Of a stretch of DNA of 64,000 nucleotides, positions 22,698 to 34,311 are shown piece by piece. Position 1 is the first letter of the stretch. Each line of letters opens with the position of its first letter. Under the pieces are notes generated by a model. It saw nothing but the letters and a program-made list of their open reading frames with translations. It had not been told where the DNA came from and did not search any database. The translations under genes were made by a program, and so were the position numbers. Source of the DNA: Mastigias papua (taxonomy: Eukaryota; Cnidaria; Scyphozoa; Rhizostomeae; Mastigiidae); assembly GCA_964019165.1 (NCBI GenBank), contig OZ025280.1, positions 14,998,428-15,062,427 on the forward strand. Reading direction: 5' to 3'.

Positions 22698-23409
22698 CTT
22701 GTCAATCTTTTATTGCTTTTTACCAGATATTAATTTTTATCAAAGAACAAAACTAGTAAAATTGATATCTTTTAGTTAGTATAAGATATCTTGATGACAT
22801 TTTCACATGAAGTGTACTTTACAGTGGAGAATGCAACAAAGGATAAATATTCACTGTATCTAATACATCTTTATCAGATTTTAAATACTTTGAGTATTTT
22901 GCAAATTTCAAAATATGTTATGTCGGTATTTTCATTGCCATGCAACAGTTTAAATTTCTTTTAGGTTTCTTTTGGGTTTCCATGTCTCTAAATATCAAGT
23001 AGTTAGGGATACAGGATCATTTGAATTCCTTCATCCCTACTTGAATACAGGGGCCAGGTTTTTGTGCAGAAGCCACTATTTTATGCAGAGCGGAAGCCAC
23101 TATTTTCTGCAAAACTGAAGCCACTTTTTGCATTTTTTTTATATCTTTTTCTCCTTTGACACATATTGCCTTCTTCCTCTAAAAAGTAGGTTTACTTAGT
23201 CCATGAAAATAGGTCCCACCAAAGTTGTCCATTGTATGCAGTGTAGCTGCTTCATTTCCATGGCCTGATGATAGACCCTTGATTGGCAGTCATCAGGCAA
23301 GCAATCTAACCATTTGGCTTTTTGATATATTTTTGAATTAAATACATGCATGTAAAGCTGGCATGTTAGGGACACAGTAAATGGAAAATTATAGAGATAT
23401 GCCTCCTTC
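22698..23409. other. no gene; short direct repeats
   Basis: AT-rich. Near 23060-23135 the word GAAGCCACTATTTT and variants repeat three times in tandem. Nothing else was recognised. Confidence 0.5.
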
Positions 23410-24169
23410 AGCCTCGTTTACACTATGCGATTAATCTGGAAAGAGTTGTCTTATACGACAAATTGAATAATGTAAACAGAAAAAGTGTACGATTTTTTCC
23501 TTCAGCGATTAATCTTAGCGGCTCCTACGACAAATCTTGAATGTTGAACATGTTCAGCTTCTAAGATTAATCGTAGGGAATTCGGCCGATCAGAATGCTG
23601 ATATGCTAAGTGGTCATACATATATTACATTGGTAAAGGGGGGGAGGGGAGTGTGATGAGCTTAAGACTTTTTTAGACATTGTAGAGAGGGGATGGGAGT
23701 ACTCTGTAATTGGTATTAATTACCTATTAACTATATTATCTTGTTTGTGACAGATTGAATGTTTTAATGGGTAGTTTTGATTGTGTTTTGGTGCATATAT
23801 ATGTGTGTGGAAGAGGGGGGGGGGTTAAACAGATTAGACATCATAAAGGAGCCGTTGTGTAGAATTAATACTAGAGAGATTACGCACCCTGATGATAATG
23901 CTAACGATACCCTTAAGAGGTCATCACCTATTGTTCTTCGTTCAACTCTGTGGGGATATCCCGCCATATCACACGCACTGAAATCTGTCACTCACATGAT
24001 CATGTGTGCAGCATTTTCCATGGGGGAATGCCATAACGTTACCCTTTGGGGCTATTGTTTCTAGAACTTTAACAGTCTAAACATATCGTCCAGTAAAACG
24101 CTAATTTGTAAGCCATATTTTTTCTATCTTGCGGGGTATATATTAGTCACAAGAGGCCCTGTCATTAAA

Positions 24170-25190
24170 ATGGCTAGCGAAAATTTGTCAAACCTGTCAA
24201 GGTAAGAGGCATTCCTTTGTTTTTAGTTTTATGTCTTTGGAGGTGCGAAGAAGCTTTGATCGCAAATCATACAACTCATAATCCTATTTTGATTCATGCA
24301 TTATGTGATTCAAATCACATAATAAGATGTGTTAAATCCTTTTATACTAACTCCAGTCCGTAGAAATGTTAAATATATGTGATAAAGGTTACTATTACGA
24401 TACTGTACATTGTTTGGCTTTAAGGAAACGATTCAGATGGACCCTTCAGCATGATTGCATGATGCTGAGAGAGGTAATGGTGTCAGAGGTTTGGCGTGTA
24501 AAACCAGGCACTGTTGAGAGAAGGGATTCATTGATCAGAATTACAGATGCCTTAATGACAATACAGACCCCTAAATTTGATGTTTCATCTAGGGCCGTCA
24601 GAGAACACTTCACTAATTTAATGTCAAAGCATAAGGCCAAACATGGAGAAGAAGAGGCTGCCAATGGCATCTCCCCAAACCATCTGAGGCAGATACACTG
24701 CTTGATGAGCTGAATGATTTTCAAATGGCAGATCTTGAGCATAAGGCAGCTGCCGATGAGCTGAAGGGAAATCAAGCTGCTGAAATCGCTAAGGCTCAGG
24801 AAATGAGGCAGCAATCTGTTGAGATGTTAGGAGAGAGTAGAAAGAGAAGGCTTGGGGAGGAAGGAGGAAAGGGGTCAAAGAGAAGAAATGAGGAAGAAAC
24901 ATACTCACTTTTACGAGAAACAATGGAAACAGAAGACACAAAAATGAAAGTAGAAGAGCTTCAGTTGAGGAAGAAAGAATTAGAGGAAAAAAGCAAAATA
25001 TAGGGAACAGCTACTGCGGGGAAAAAGAAGACAATATGATGAAAGAGATATAGCCATTATGTTTGGGGAGATAAGACAGCAAGTGCAACAACAGATTGAC
25101 TTGTTAATGAGAATAGTAACCAGAAGAGAAGAGCACGCCAAAATTCTAAGCCATATTTCTGAGGAGATGAAGAAAAACATAAATGAATAA
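24170..25190 (+). pseudogene. Harbinger-2 Myb/SANT-like DNA-binding protein (two exons)
   Basis: Exon 1 is 24170-24201 (ATGGCTAGCG..., donor GTAAGA). Exon 2 starts at 24425 after TTTAAG in matching phase and opens with the Myb-like domain (RKRFRWTLQHDCMMLREV; FDVSSRAVREHFTNLMSKHK). The protein continues as a Lys/Glu-rich coiled coil to TAA 25188-25190 (EEMKKNINE). Two frameshifts break it. One lies near 24680. The other is in an A6 run near 24990, after which the last 66 codons remain open. The exon-1/exon-2 boundary is at the same codon as in Harbinger-1, showing a conserved intron. Confidence 0.82.
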
Positions 25191-25426
25191 CTTCATCTTC
25201 TTTTATGTGACATCAACAAATGTAGTGCATCCTTATTAGTTAGACACACTTCTGACAAATATGCAAATGATTTCTATAAGCTGTTTCTTTAACAGAACCC
25301 AATGAAAGCAATTGAGATTTCAACCTATCATGATGACAGTTAAACTATCTGGAAATATACACATACATACATATACATACACATACATACACATACGTAC
25401 ATACCTACACATACATACATACATAC

Positions 25427-25562
<136 letters not shown>

Positions 25563-25589
25563 GAAGTTTATTAGGATCCCAGTGCGGAT

Positions 25590-25802
<213 letters not shown>

Positions 25803-25806
<4 letters not shown>

Positions 25807-26016
25807 ATATTGCTTAGAATCGAATCCACAAAGTACAAAATCATTTGGTTTGAATTCATTATTAACAATAAACTATAACTATTGATTATAATGTGAGTTA
25901 TCCGCCCTCCACATTAGCTCTACAAAAACTCTAATCACATGCTACTACTATGCAGGGATCTGGTGACGAATTTAACAATTATTGCAATTTATGCAGCTTA
26001 AGCAATCAACATAACA
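25803..26016 (-). repeat. 3' LTR of BEL/Pao-1
   Basis: 214 bp, about 97-98 percent identical to 31696-31909. In element orientation it starts TGTTATGTTGATTGC and ends AATATAAAA. Confidence 0.93.
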
Positions 26017-26132
26017 CTCCCCCCATTGACTAGCCCTGTAGTCAACACTGACAAAACAGATAGATTATAATTAAATCAATACGGCTACAACATGTCCATT
26101 CTAATCAGTTCTCCAATCACTGCAGCTGTTCT

Positions 26133-29100
26133 TCATGGCCTTGTCTGCTCGTGATCGCTATTACTTTCATTACAATCTAATGATACATTCTCATCGCCCG
26201 ATATTCTATTTTCATCTACATTCGATTTCACCTCTAATGGTACTAAACACTGTAAAGGGCGTACTAAATGTGTAGTTCCCTTTTCTGTAGCTACTTTCAA
26301 TTTTACCGAACGAATTTTGCCGTCTCTACTAGGAATTAACTCTACTACTTTTGCTACTTTCCAAAATGAATGCTTAGTCTGTTCGTTTTTTACAATAACG
26401 ATATCACCTAATGATACAATGTTTTCCTTACACTCATTTCGATTTACTATTTCACGAAGACTAGGCAAATATTCATTTTTCAATCTTTTGGAGAATTCCG
26501 ACAATAACTTTCGATGATATTTAAGACGCTTCGTTAAGGTTTCATAAGTACTTACTACTGCAAGATAACTTCCATTGGGTGCCAATGTAACATTTCTGCC
26601 ATATATTAACTGTGACGGCATCAACGGATACGTAACCCCTTCTGTATCGTCATAAATGTAGGTTAACGGACGAGAATTAAGTACCGATTCAATTTCAACA
26701 AGCAGTGTATTCAACTCATCAGACGAAAGTTGTGCTCTACCAACTACTTTATGCGAAGTACGTTTTACTGATCTAATTAATCTTTCCCAAGCTCCACCCC
26801 TCCAGGGACTTTTTGGTACAATAAATTCCCAATCAACGCCCTTGTTTACCATCATACCTTTAACACTTTTCGAATTAAGAATCTGCTTTATCTCTTTGGA
26901 TGCGGCCTTAACTGTCTTAGCGTTATCGCTATATAATTTACACGGCAGTCCTCTACGAGCACAAAATCGACGGAACGAACGGAACAATGAGGATACGTTC
27001 AGACTATCTACCAATTCTAGATGTACCGCTCTAGTAGAAAAACAAGTGTATATACAAATATATGATTTACTTAATTCCTTATACGACGAAGTCTTATCCT
27101 TAACTAGCAAGGGACCCGCGAAATCTAAATCCGTATTGCTGAAAGGAGGCCCATCATCTACATGTGAATCTGGGAGATCTGGGGCTATAGTAGGCTTGAT
27201 GGTAAGTCTATCAATCCATGAGCACACAGTGCATGACCTTTTGAACTTTTTGACCGCTTCTCTACCCTTTAAAATCCAATAACGTTGTCTTATTGCATTC
27301 AACGTGTCACATACGCCGCTATGCAACACAATATTGTGATATTCTTTTATCACCAACTTAGAATACCAATTATGAGGATGTAATAAAATGGGCGTCTTCA
27401 TAGAATCTGAAACAGAAGCATTATTTATCCGAGATCTCACTCTTATTACGTTGTTGTTATCTAGGAACAAATTAAATTGCTTAACTTTCAAGGGAGGCTT
27501 GGTTACCATTTTACCACGCAAAAAGTCATACTCTTCTGAAAATTCTTCTCTTTGAATGTAACTTAATAGTTTGTATTCTGCACGTTTGATTTCTTCGTTC
27601 CTTAACTCCCCACTTAATTCGAGCCTTTCATTAGTCAACGAAGCCTTACAATTCTCTGCGAATCTCAAAACCCAAGCCAGGGTGCCGAGGAGTTTACGTT
27701 TACTCCCAAATCGTTCACTATTCACTAAACTCTGTATTTTCAAAACATCTGACGAACTAGATAACGCATGTGTTAACACGTGAGAATTTTTGGCTTCCTC
27801 CTGCAAGGCAATTTCATTAGCTTCATTATCAGCTGTTTCAATAAATGGCCACACTTCACAACCTTGCTTCAAGAACTCGGGACCCTCAAACCAAAACACA
27901 TTCCTTGAAAGGTCCTTTCCACAAAGCCCACGTGAGGGTAAATCTGCTGGGTTTACGACACCTGGACAAAACCTCCATTGTAACCTGTCCGTTAATTCTA
28001 AAATTTTCAGGACCCGGTTTGTTACAAATTGCTTCCAGGGCTTACTGTTTTTTACCCAGCAGAGTGCTACTAGGAAATCCACCCAATAAAAACTTGTGAT
28101 TTTCTCCGGATCTAATTCTTGAAGCAAAACAGTACGACTTGTATGCATTAATTCTGCTAATAACAGAGCCCCCGTCAACTCTAATTTTGGGATTGTTACC
28201 TGTTTGATGGGTGCTACTCTTGCTTTTGACGCAATAATTCTACAATCTACTTGTCCATTTTCATATTCTGTGTGCAAATAAACGACACAAGCATAGGCTT
28301 GCTCACTTACGTCTGAGAAGCTGTGAAGCTGAAATGAACGTATACTTAATTCGTTGAAGAGACACCTCGGTATTCTAACCTTACTTAACTGTTGTAGCTT
28401 GAAGAGAAATGCATTAAATTCTAACCTAGCACTTCCTTGTAATTCCTCATCCCAAGCTACTTTCTGTATACATAACGATTGAAACATTGCCTTCATCTTA
28501 ACGGTAAATACACTCAAAATTCCTAACGGATTGAATATTTTAGCGGTCAGTTTCAGCAATGAACGCTTAGTTGCTGGAATTGTTGTAGCTAATTCCATAA
28601 TCTCCGTACAATTATAACAGATTTCATCCGACGAGGAGTTCCAGTGCAATCCTAGTATTTTAACAGTTTCATTTTCTGCACTAAGACCTATACACGATTG
28701 TACATAAGACTGATCCTCTTCACTTAACTTTGGGTCTAACCCCCTAGTTGTTACTTCACCTTCAGATTTGCCAATACGTTCAGTTAACTCTTTTGAATTC
28801 GAATTCCATTTACGTAGGTTAACACTTCCTTCTTTCATTACCTGCTTTGCCTGCTGATAAATTTCGTAAGCCTTGTCTACTGTTTCCCCAACAGTTGACA
28901 GATCATCGACAAATAAACCTTTTAGTACCTTGACAATCTCAGGATTTCTTTCTTGGTATGATGACACATGCTGCAATAAAACACTTCCCAAAACCACAGG
29001 GGAAGGCCGTAGGCCAAAGGGAAGACGCGTATAACGCAGCTGGACAACTGAGCAATGTACAGATTGTGGGTCATCATACCATAGAAACCTGAGAAAGTCA

Positions 29101-31657
29101 CGATCTTCCGGTTTAATCCCAATCTGAAGAAAGGCTTTTTCGATATCAGCTGTTAGCGCTATAACTTTAGTTCTAACCTTAATTAGAACATCAAACAACA
29201 TGGGAATCAAATTAGGTCCTCGCTCTAAACGATCGTTTAAGGACAAATTCTCGGTTTCCGTTTTTGCACTCGCGTCGAAAACTACTCGTACCTTACTCGT
29301 GACCCTGTCCTTCCGAATAACTCCAAAATGTGGCATAAATCTAACGTTGTCGTTATCTAATTCCGAAGAGGGCACTTTCTCTATAATACCTTGTGCGAGT
29401 TGTTCTTTAAATATACTATCGTACTCTCATATCAGTTCGGGTTTCTTCATTAAACTAGAGAGTAACGAGTTTAACCTAGTCTTACAATGCTCCAAATTAC
29501 TTACCATATTATTCGGCTCCGATGGTTTCCATGGTAGTCCTACTTCGTAACGATCTCCGCGTACCTTAATATCGCAAAATCTATCCGTTTCGTTGCTATC
29601 AACTGCCTTACTGCAATCTAAACCGGTATTCTCTACTTCCCAAAAGGCTTTCAGTGCATCAACTAATTCGTTATCCTTAACCGATTCGGTAAGCCTTGGG
29701 ATCTCAACACAAAAATGTGTGGACGTAAATTTATCCTGAGAAACAATCAACGATCCTGTATCTCCCGACAACACCCAACCTAAGTTACTTTTAACGTCTA
29801 CAGGACCGTGTTCTCCTCTAAGTACATCCCCCACTACTATATTATAATACTGGTCAGCTCCTATCAATACATTGATATTATCACTACTGCCTAGAGATGT
29901 GTCAACATCATCTGCAAACTCCAAACCCTGCAGATGAGGGAACGAAGTTACTTCTACACGGGTAGGGAGAGGAGAATATAATTCTGGGTAAGAAAGTGCA
30001 TTAACTACTGCTAACTGTCCATCATTTAAGTCAATGTCAAAACTCACCATTTTACAGCTCCTACTTTTATAGCCAGCGCTACCGAAAGTGTTCAAGTTCA
30101 GGTTTTCTTTCTTCTCACACTTCAACTGTAATTTCTTCACAACATCTTCAGTGACATAACTTCTCTGGCTGCCATTGTCGAGCAAAATTCGAATCGAACA
30201 TTTTTCTCCGTTAATCGGGTTTACCGCTGTTGCCTTTGCCGTTTGCAATAAAACGTGTGTCGCTTTTCTTTCTTTGGATATCGCAGTAACATTCATTTGA
30301 GTCCATGGCCCTTGCTCTGCCCTACTATTAATTGTCTTCCTTTCACATATACTGGAATGATGTTTTCCTTTGCAGACACTGCAAAATCTCCTATTTGGGC
30401 ATGCTTTTACACCGTGGCCTGTCCGCAAACAACAAAAACATCTCCCGTCTTGTAACAAACGCTCTTTCCGCTTTTTTACATCCACGACATTCTTACACTC
30501 CGACGAGTAATGCTTTCCCGAACAAAAATAACAAAGAATATTTTTTGTTGTATCCTTTGCTACGAATACAGCCGTCGTACCCATGTTCGCAGTTGTTCGG
30601 CTCTTTGTCGTTGTTGTCGGTGTCTTGTTGTCAGCGATATGAATGTAGTCATGCATTTCTCGCGCTTCCACTTCATTCTTGATAATCTTTAGAAGCTCTG
30701 AAATCGACCAGATTTCTTTCGATGTATGTCTCACTATTTGCAGGGAAATATCTTCTGGAACCCTCAACATTATGACTGGTATCAACAGACTTCCGTACTG
30801 ATCGGAACTACTTCCTAATGACTGCAATCCGCGGACATGTACGTTGTGTCATAGACATATGTTAGTTGCGCTGGCTTATCGTTTTGACAAATTGGTAACT
30901 TTAACAGTTTGTCCATATGTTTCGAAATGATCTTTTGTTTTTTACCGAATCTATCCTGAAGTATTTGCAGTGCACTTTCATAGTGTGCTTCGGTCATAGG
31001 CAACCCTTCTATAGCTCTAGCTGCCTGTCCATCCAAATATGACTTCAGGTAACTAAATTTAGTTATCGTTGGAATGTTCGTATTCTCGTGCACTGCTGCA
31101 TTAAAACTTTCCCAGAAACTGAAAAAATTCACTATATCGCCATTGAATCTTGGTAGCTGCAACTTTGGTAGCTTCGAATTAGCATTTCCATGCGACAAAC
31201 TTACACGTTGAAAGGAAGTATTTCCATTTCCATTTTGCTCTTCACTCGACGGGTTGAGTGGTGTTACTGGTGATGGAACTCTAGCGCTCGGCAGTGTTGT
31301 TGGTAATTGCCGTCTTATTCTTGTACTAGTTGTCGGGGTAACTGGGCTGGGTGGATGTAGTTTTCGCTTGACTCTTCTTATGGCATTACAAATTCGGAAT
31401 TCGTATTCATTTGCTTCTGCAACGTCACTATCAATCTTTTCTTCGTCTTCCAATAAATCAATAATTAGTCCGTCGAATACCTTCAATTCCTTTAATTTCG
31501 AATTCAGTAGTTCTGTAATAGTTTCTAATCGACAAATCCGATCATTGCCTCCGATCTCTTCAGCTTCGCTAAGCAGCTGAATTGCTTCTCATTCCAATTT
31601 CGTCGCCACTGATCGATGGGCTCTTCGGATCCTAATCTGTTTGTGGAGGGGTTCCAT
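26133..31657 (-). pseudogene. BEL/Pao-1 gag-pol polyprotein (three disruptions)
   Basis: The order along the protein is as follows. Gag has the family core (LPKLQLPRFNGD, WESFNAAV, KFSYLKSYLDG). Three zinc-knuckle-like CxxCxxxxHxxxxC units follow (CYFCSGKHYSSEC and next). The aspartic protease motif is LLDNGSQRSYV, with Asn where Ser/Thr is usual. The reverse transcriptase has ADIEKAFLQI and the FVDD active site; RNase H follows. Integrase has an H2C2-type finger (HSGV...CTVC) and a DDE core (DFAGP, YSDNAKT, AWERL). Breaks: TGA 31589-31591, a frameshift near 30815-30827 and TGA 29427-29429. The stretch 29375-26133 (1080 residues) is open. No env is present. Both TGA codons sit where Arg is plausible. 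Confidence 0.93.
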
Positions 31658-31695
31658 GTTGTCATACTCAATTCCATGCCCCGCATTGGGCGCCA

Positions 31696-31905
31696 TTTTA
31701 TATTGCTCAGAATCGAAACCACAAAGTACAAAATCATTTGGTTTGAATTCATTATTAAGAATAAACTATAACTATTGATTATAATGTGAGTTATCCGCCC
31801 TCCACATTAGCTCTACAAAAACACTAATCACATGCTACTACTATGCAGGGATCTGGTGACGAATTTAACAATTATTACAATTTATGCAGCTTAAGCAATC
31901 AACAT

Positions 31906-31909
<4 letters not shown>
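31696..31909 (-). repeat. 5' LTR of BEL/Pao-1
   Basis: 214 bp, upstream in element orientation; followed immediately by the TGGCGCCC primer-binding site. Confidence 0.93.

Positions 31910-31993
<84 letters not shown>
31910..31993. repeat. (TA)n microsatellite, continuation of the BEL/Pao-1 target
   Basis: About 80 bp of TA repeat directly after the LTR, the other half of the tract at 25596-25802. Confidence 0.97.
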
Positions 31994-31995
<2 letters not shown>

Positions 31996-31998
<3 letters not shown>

Positions 31999-32107
31999 CG
32001 CATACATACATGCATGCTATAAACACTCATACATGCATAAATATATATCTATGTGGATATATGAATGTATGAGTGTTTATAGCTTGCATGTATGTATGCG
32101 TGTGTAT
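31996..32107. repeat. imperfect inverted repeat
   Basis: GCATACATACATGCATGCTA ... and, after about 30 bp, its inverse around TAGCTTGCATGTATGTATGC, sharing AAACACTCATACAT. It can fold into a hairpin. It probably arose from microsatellite-rich DNA. Confidence 0.75.
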
Positions 32108-32176
32108 GTCAGTGATGCAATCTTTTCAGAAATGTTTCTACTTATTAGCAATGTATAGTATCATGATTGATTCTCT

Positions 32177-33191
32177 TAACGATTTGTAAAATATTGGGCT
32201 AGTAATGAGGGTTCCAGTCCGAAATATTTTGATGTGGTGTTGCCATATAGGCAATTTCTTGCATTTGTCAACAGTGTACAAACCAAGTAAATTTTTCCCA
32301 CAGCACTTAGTTGGACTTTAAGATTTGTCTTGAAATCTACAAACTTGAAAAAGTTAACTATATCTCCAAATAGTCATTCCACGCTTATTCTAACTGAACT
32401 CATCCTTGAATTCCAGAGCTGCTGATCACCTGGTAAATTTGCTCCTTTAAAAGGAGCCTGCAGTTGAGGTCTCAATGGATAAGCTGGATCTCCATAAATA
32501 CACATTATTTCCCCCGCTGGAGAAACAGAATACTGCTCTAAAGTGGCAGAAGTCCCGATTCCCTCAGCACTCTGCTGTCGTGGCGTTTTCCTTCATATGG
32601 GCCAGCTAGCAAGGACACTAATCCATCAGTGGTGGCAACCGACTGAAATTTTATTACATGGACATGTGTGTGCCCATTGTAAAGAGCCCTTTGGTTATTG
32701 CCAGGCCTTGACATAGGGCGAACGGTTCCATAATGAAGCCCCAGCAACTTGTCAAGGGAGCTCCTTTTGCATAAATAGCTGCAGCATACTTTGTTAGATT
32801 TTGAGGGGATAAGCTGTTTCTTCCTTCACAATCTGATAGCAGAAACGACCATTGGTTGATAATCCATTACGTGATTGGTGATAATGCATAGTTCTGGAAC
32901 TGGACGTGCAAAGCGGGGGAACATATCTGAGTATCTACATGGATATGCAAACCTCTTCAACAAGATACGCATGCCTTCAACTGGGTCAACAGTTAGTCTA
33001 TTATATGTCACTATTTCTGGTATGAGCATGATATTAACAAGATAATAAATGTCGTTTTTCTTGGACTTAAATTCTACCTTGCATTCATCTTCAGTCATTG
33101 TGTCCAGATCAAAACGCTGGTATTGCCAGTATGGAATTTCCAGGCTTGATCTATTCACCCTATTCACATTATACAGCAATTGATACTCCAT
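32177..33191 (-). pseudogene. Harbinger-2 transposase pseudogene
   Basis: The minus-strand DDE transposase, homologous along its length to 7754-8791: YWQYQRFDLD, FPRFARPVPELC, LYNGHTHVHVIKFQ, GPYEGKRHDS, IYGDPAYPLRP and SVEWLFGDI. The second Asp and the Glu are present. At the first catalytic site a one-base deletion near 32735 turns the GFIDGT codons into another frame, removing the Asp. Further frameshifts (near 32540 and 32860) split the rest. The end is at TAA, complement of 32177-32179. It faces the Myb-like gene across BEL/Pao-1. Confidence 0.88.
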
Positions 33192-33878
33192 ATAGTCGGT
33201 TACATCAATTCCATGTGCAAAATCAAGTACATCTCTGATATTTCATTGGACAGCCATATTTGATTATAGGAATACGCTAGTAATACTCTGAAAAACGTGT
33301 GAGTAAATGCATGCAGCGCAGTCGAGAACAACTTATTTCCAGCCAAATGCAAGAACCTCATAGCCCTGTGGTTCTAAGGATGCATGTGCCTGCACTCATG
33401 TTTTCTGTGCGTGGGCATTGTGTGCTCTCATGACTCTTAACGGTATCGTGAGCATTATCGTTAGGATGCATAATCTCTCTACTATCTCCCACAATGGATG
33501 GGGGCTACAACTTGCAAAATTTGTGTAGGCGTCATAAATGTATGGTCCCTTAGCCTTCAAGCCTAGGCAATAGGTCAAGGCCTAAAATAGGTACCACACA
33601 TAGAGAACTCTCAGATGATGTGTCTTATCATTGTAACGGCAAGAAATGAACTTAACTAAAACATTCAAATATACATACTGTAAGCTAAACGCAAAACAAC
33701 ACTAGTTAGGCCAGAACACAATACGCGTTGACAGAGACAAACATTGCCCGGAGGCGGTGCTACTGGCATTTGCCTTCGCAGTGTAAACAGCTAAACTTGT
33801 AAGATTAATCTTGTAAGATAAATCATGAAAAACGCTGCGACAAAGTGTCTAAGATTAAGTGCATAGTGTAAACGTGGC
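33192..33878. other. right subterminal region of Harbinger-2
   Basis: Non-coding. Includes short inverted words around GTAAGATTAATCTTGTAAG (33797-33815) and the right terminal repeat ending at 33879. Confidence 0.5.
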
Positions 33879-34311
33879 TTTACTCAGCTCATTCATGGTC
33901 CCTGATACATGAACTTCAGACAAAATGCAGAAAAGTATGCCAACTTCATGGTGATGAAGCATAACGTAGAGAGCAATGGCGTAGCGTCAGGGTATTCAAG
34001 GTAGTAAGTGAATACCCTACAATTTCCAGTAAAAAATAATAATCTGCATTATGTTGCGATAACCGTACTATTTCTCAAATGCTCATTCAAATGGCAAATG
34101 TAACTCCTTTTAAAGGGTTTACCAGCCTTAATATTCAAGCTGTGTAAGTGTGCAGACGTAAATGGTTTGGAAACAAGCAGAGTTGTGAAGATAATGCAGA
34201 AGACCGAACAGGAACTTCATGTTAAACTGAAGTTCATCACGAATACGTAGTGAATCCCAGTAGGGTGTTTCCACCAATCGAAATGCTCCATTCCATGATT
34301 ACATTTTTCCT

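Larger units (their letters stand above)
25803..31909 (-). mobile_element. BEL/Pao LTR retrotransposon 1
   Basis: A 6.1-kb element on the minus strand with 214-bp LTRs (25803-26016 and 31696-31909) differing at about 5 positions. The primer-binding site directly after the 5' LTR reads TGGCGCCCAATGCGGGG, resembling the complement of a tRNA-Lys(CUU) 3' end. A polypurine tract (complement of CTCCCCCC at 26017-26024) precedes the 3' LTR. One gag-pol frame starts at 31657 and ends at 26133, interrupted by two TGA codons and one frameshift. The target duplication cannot be read because both flanks are TA repeats. Confidence 0.95.
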
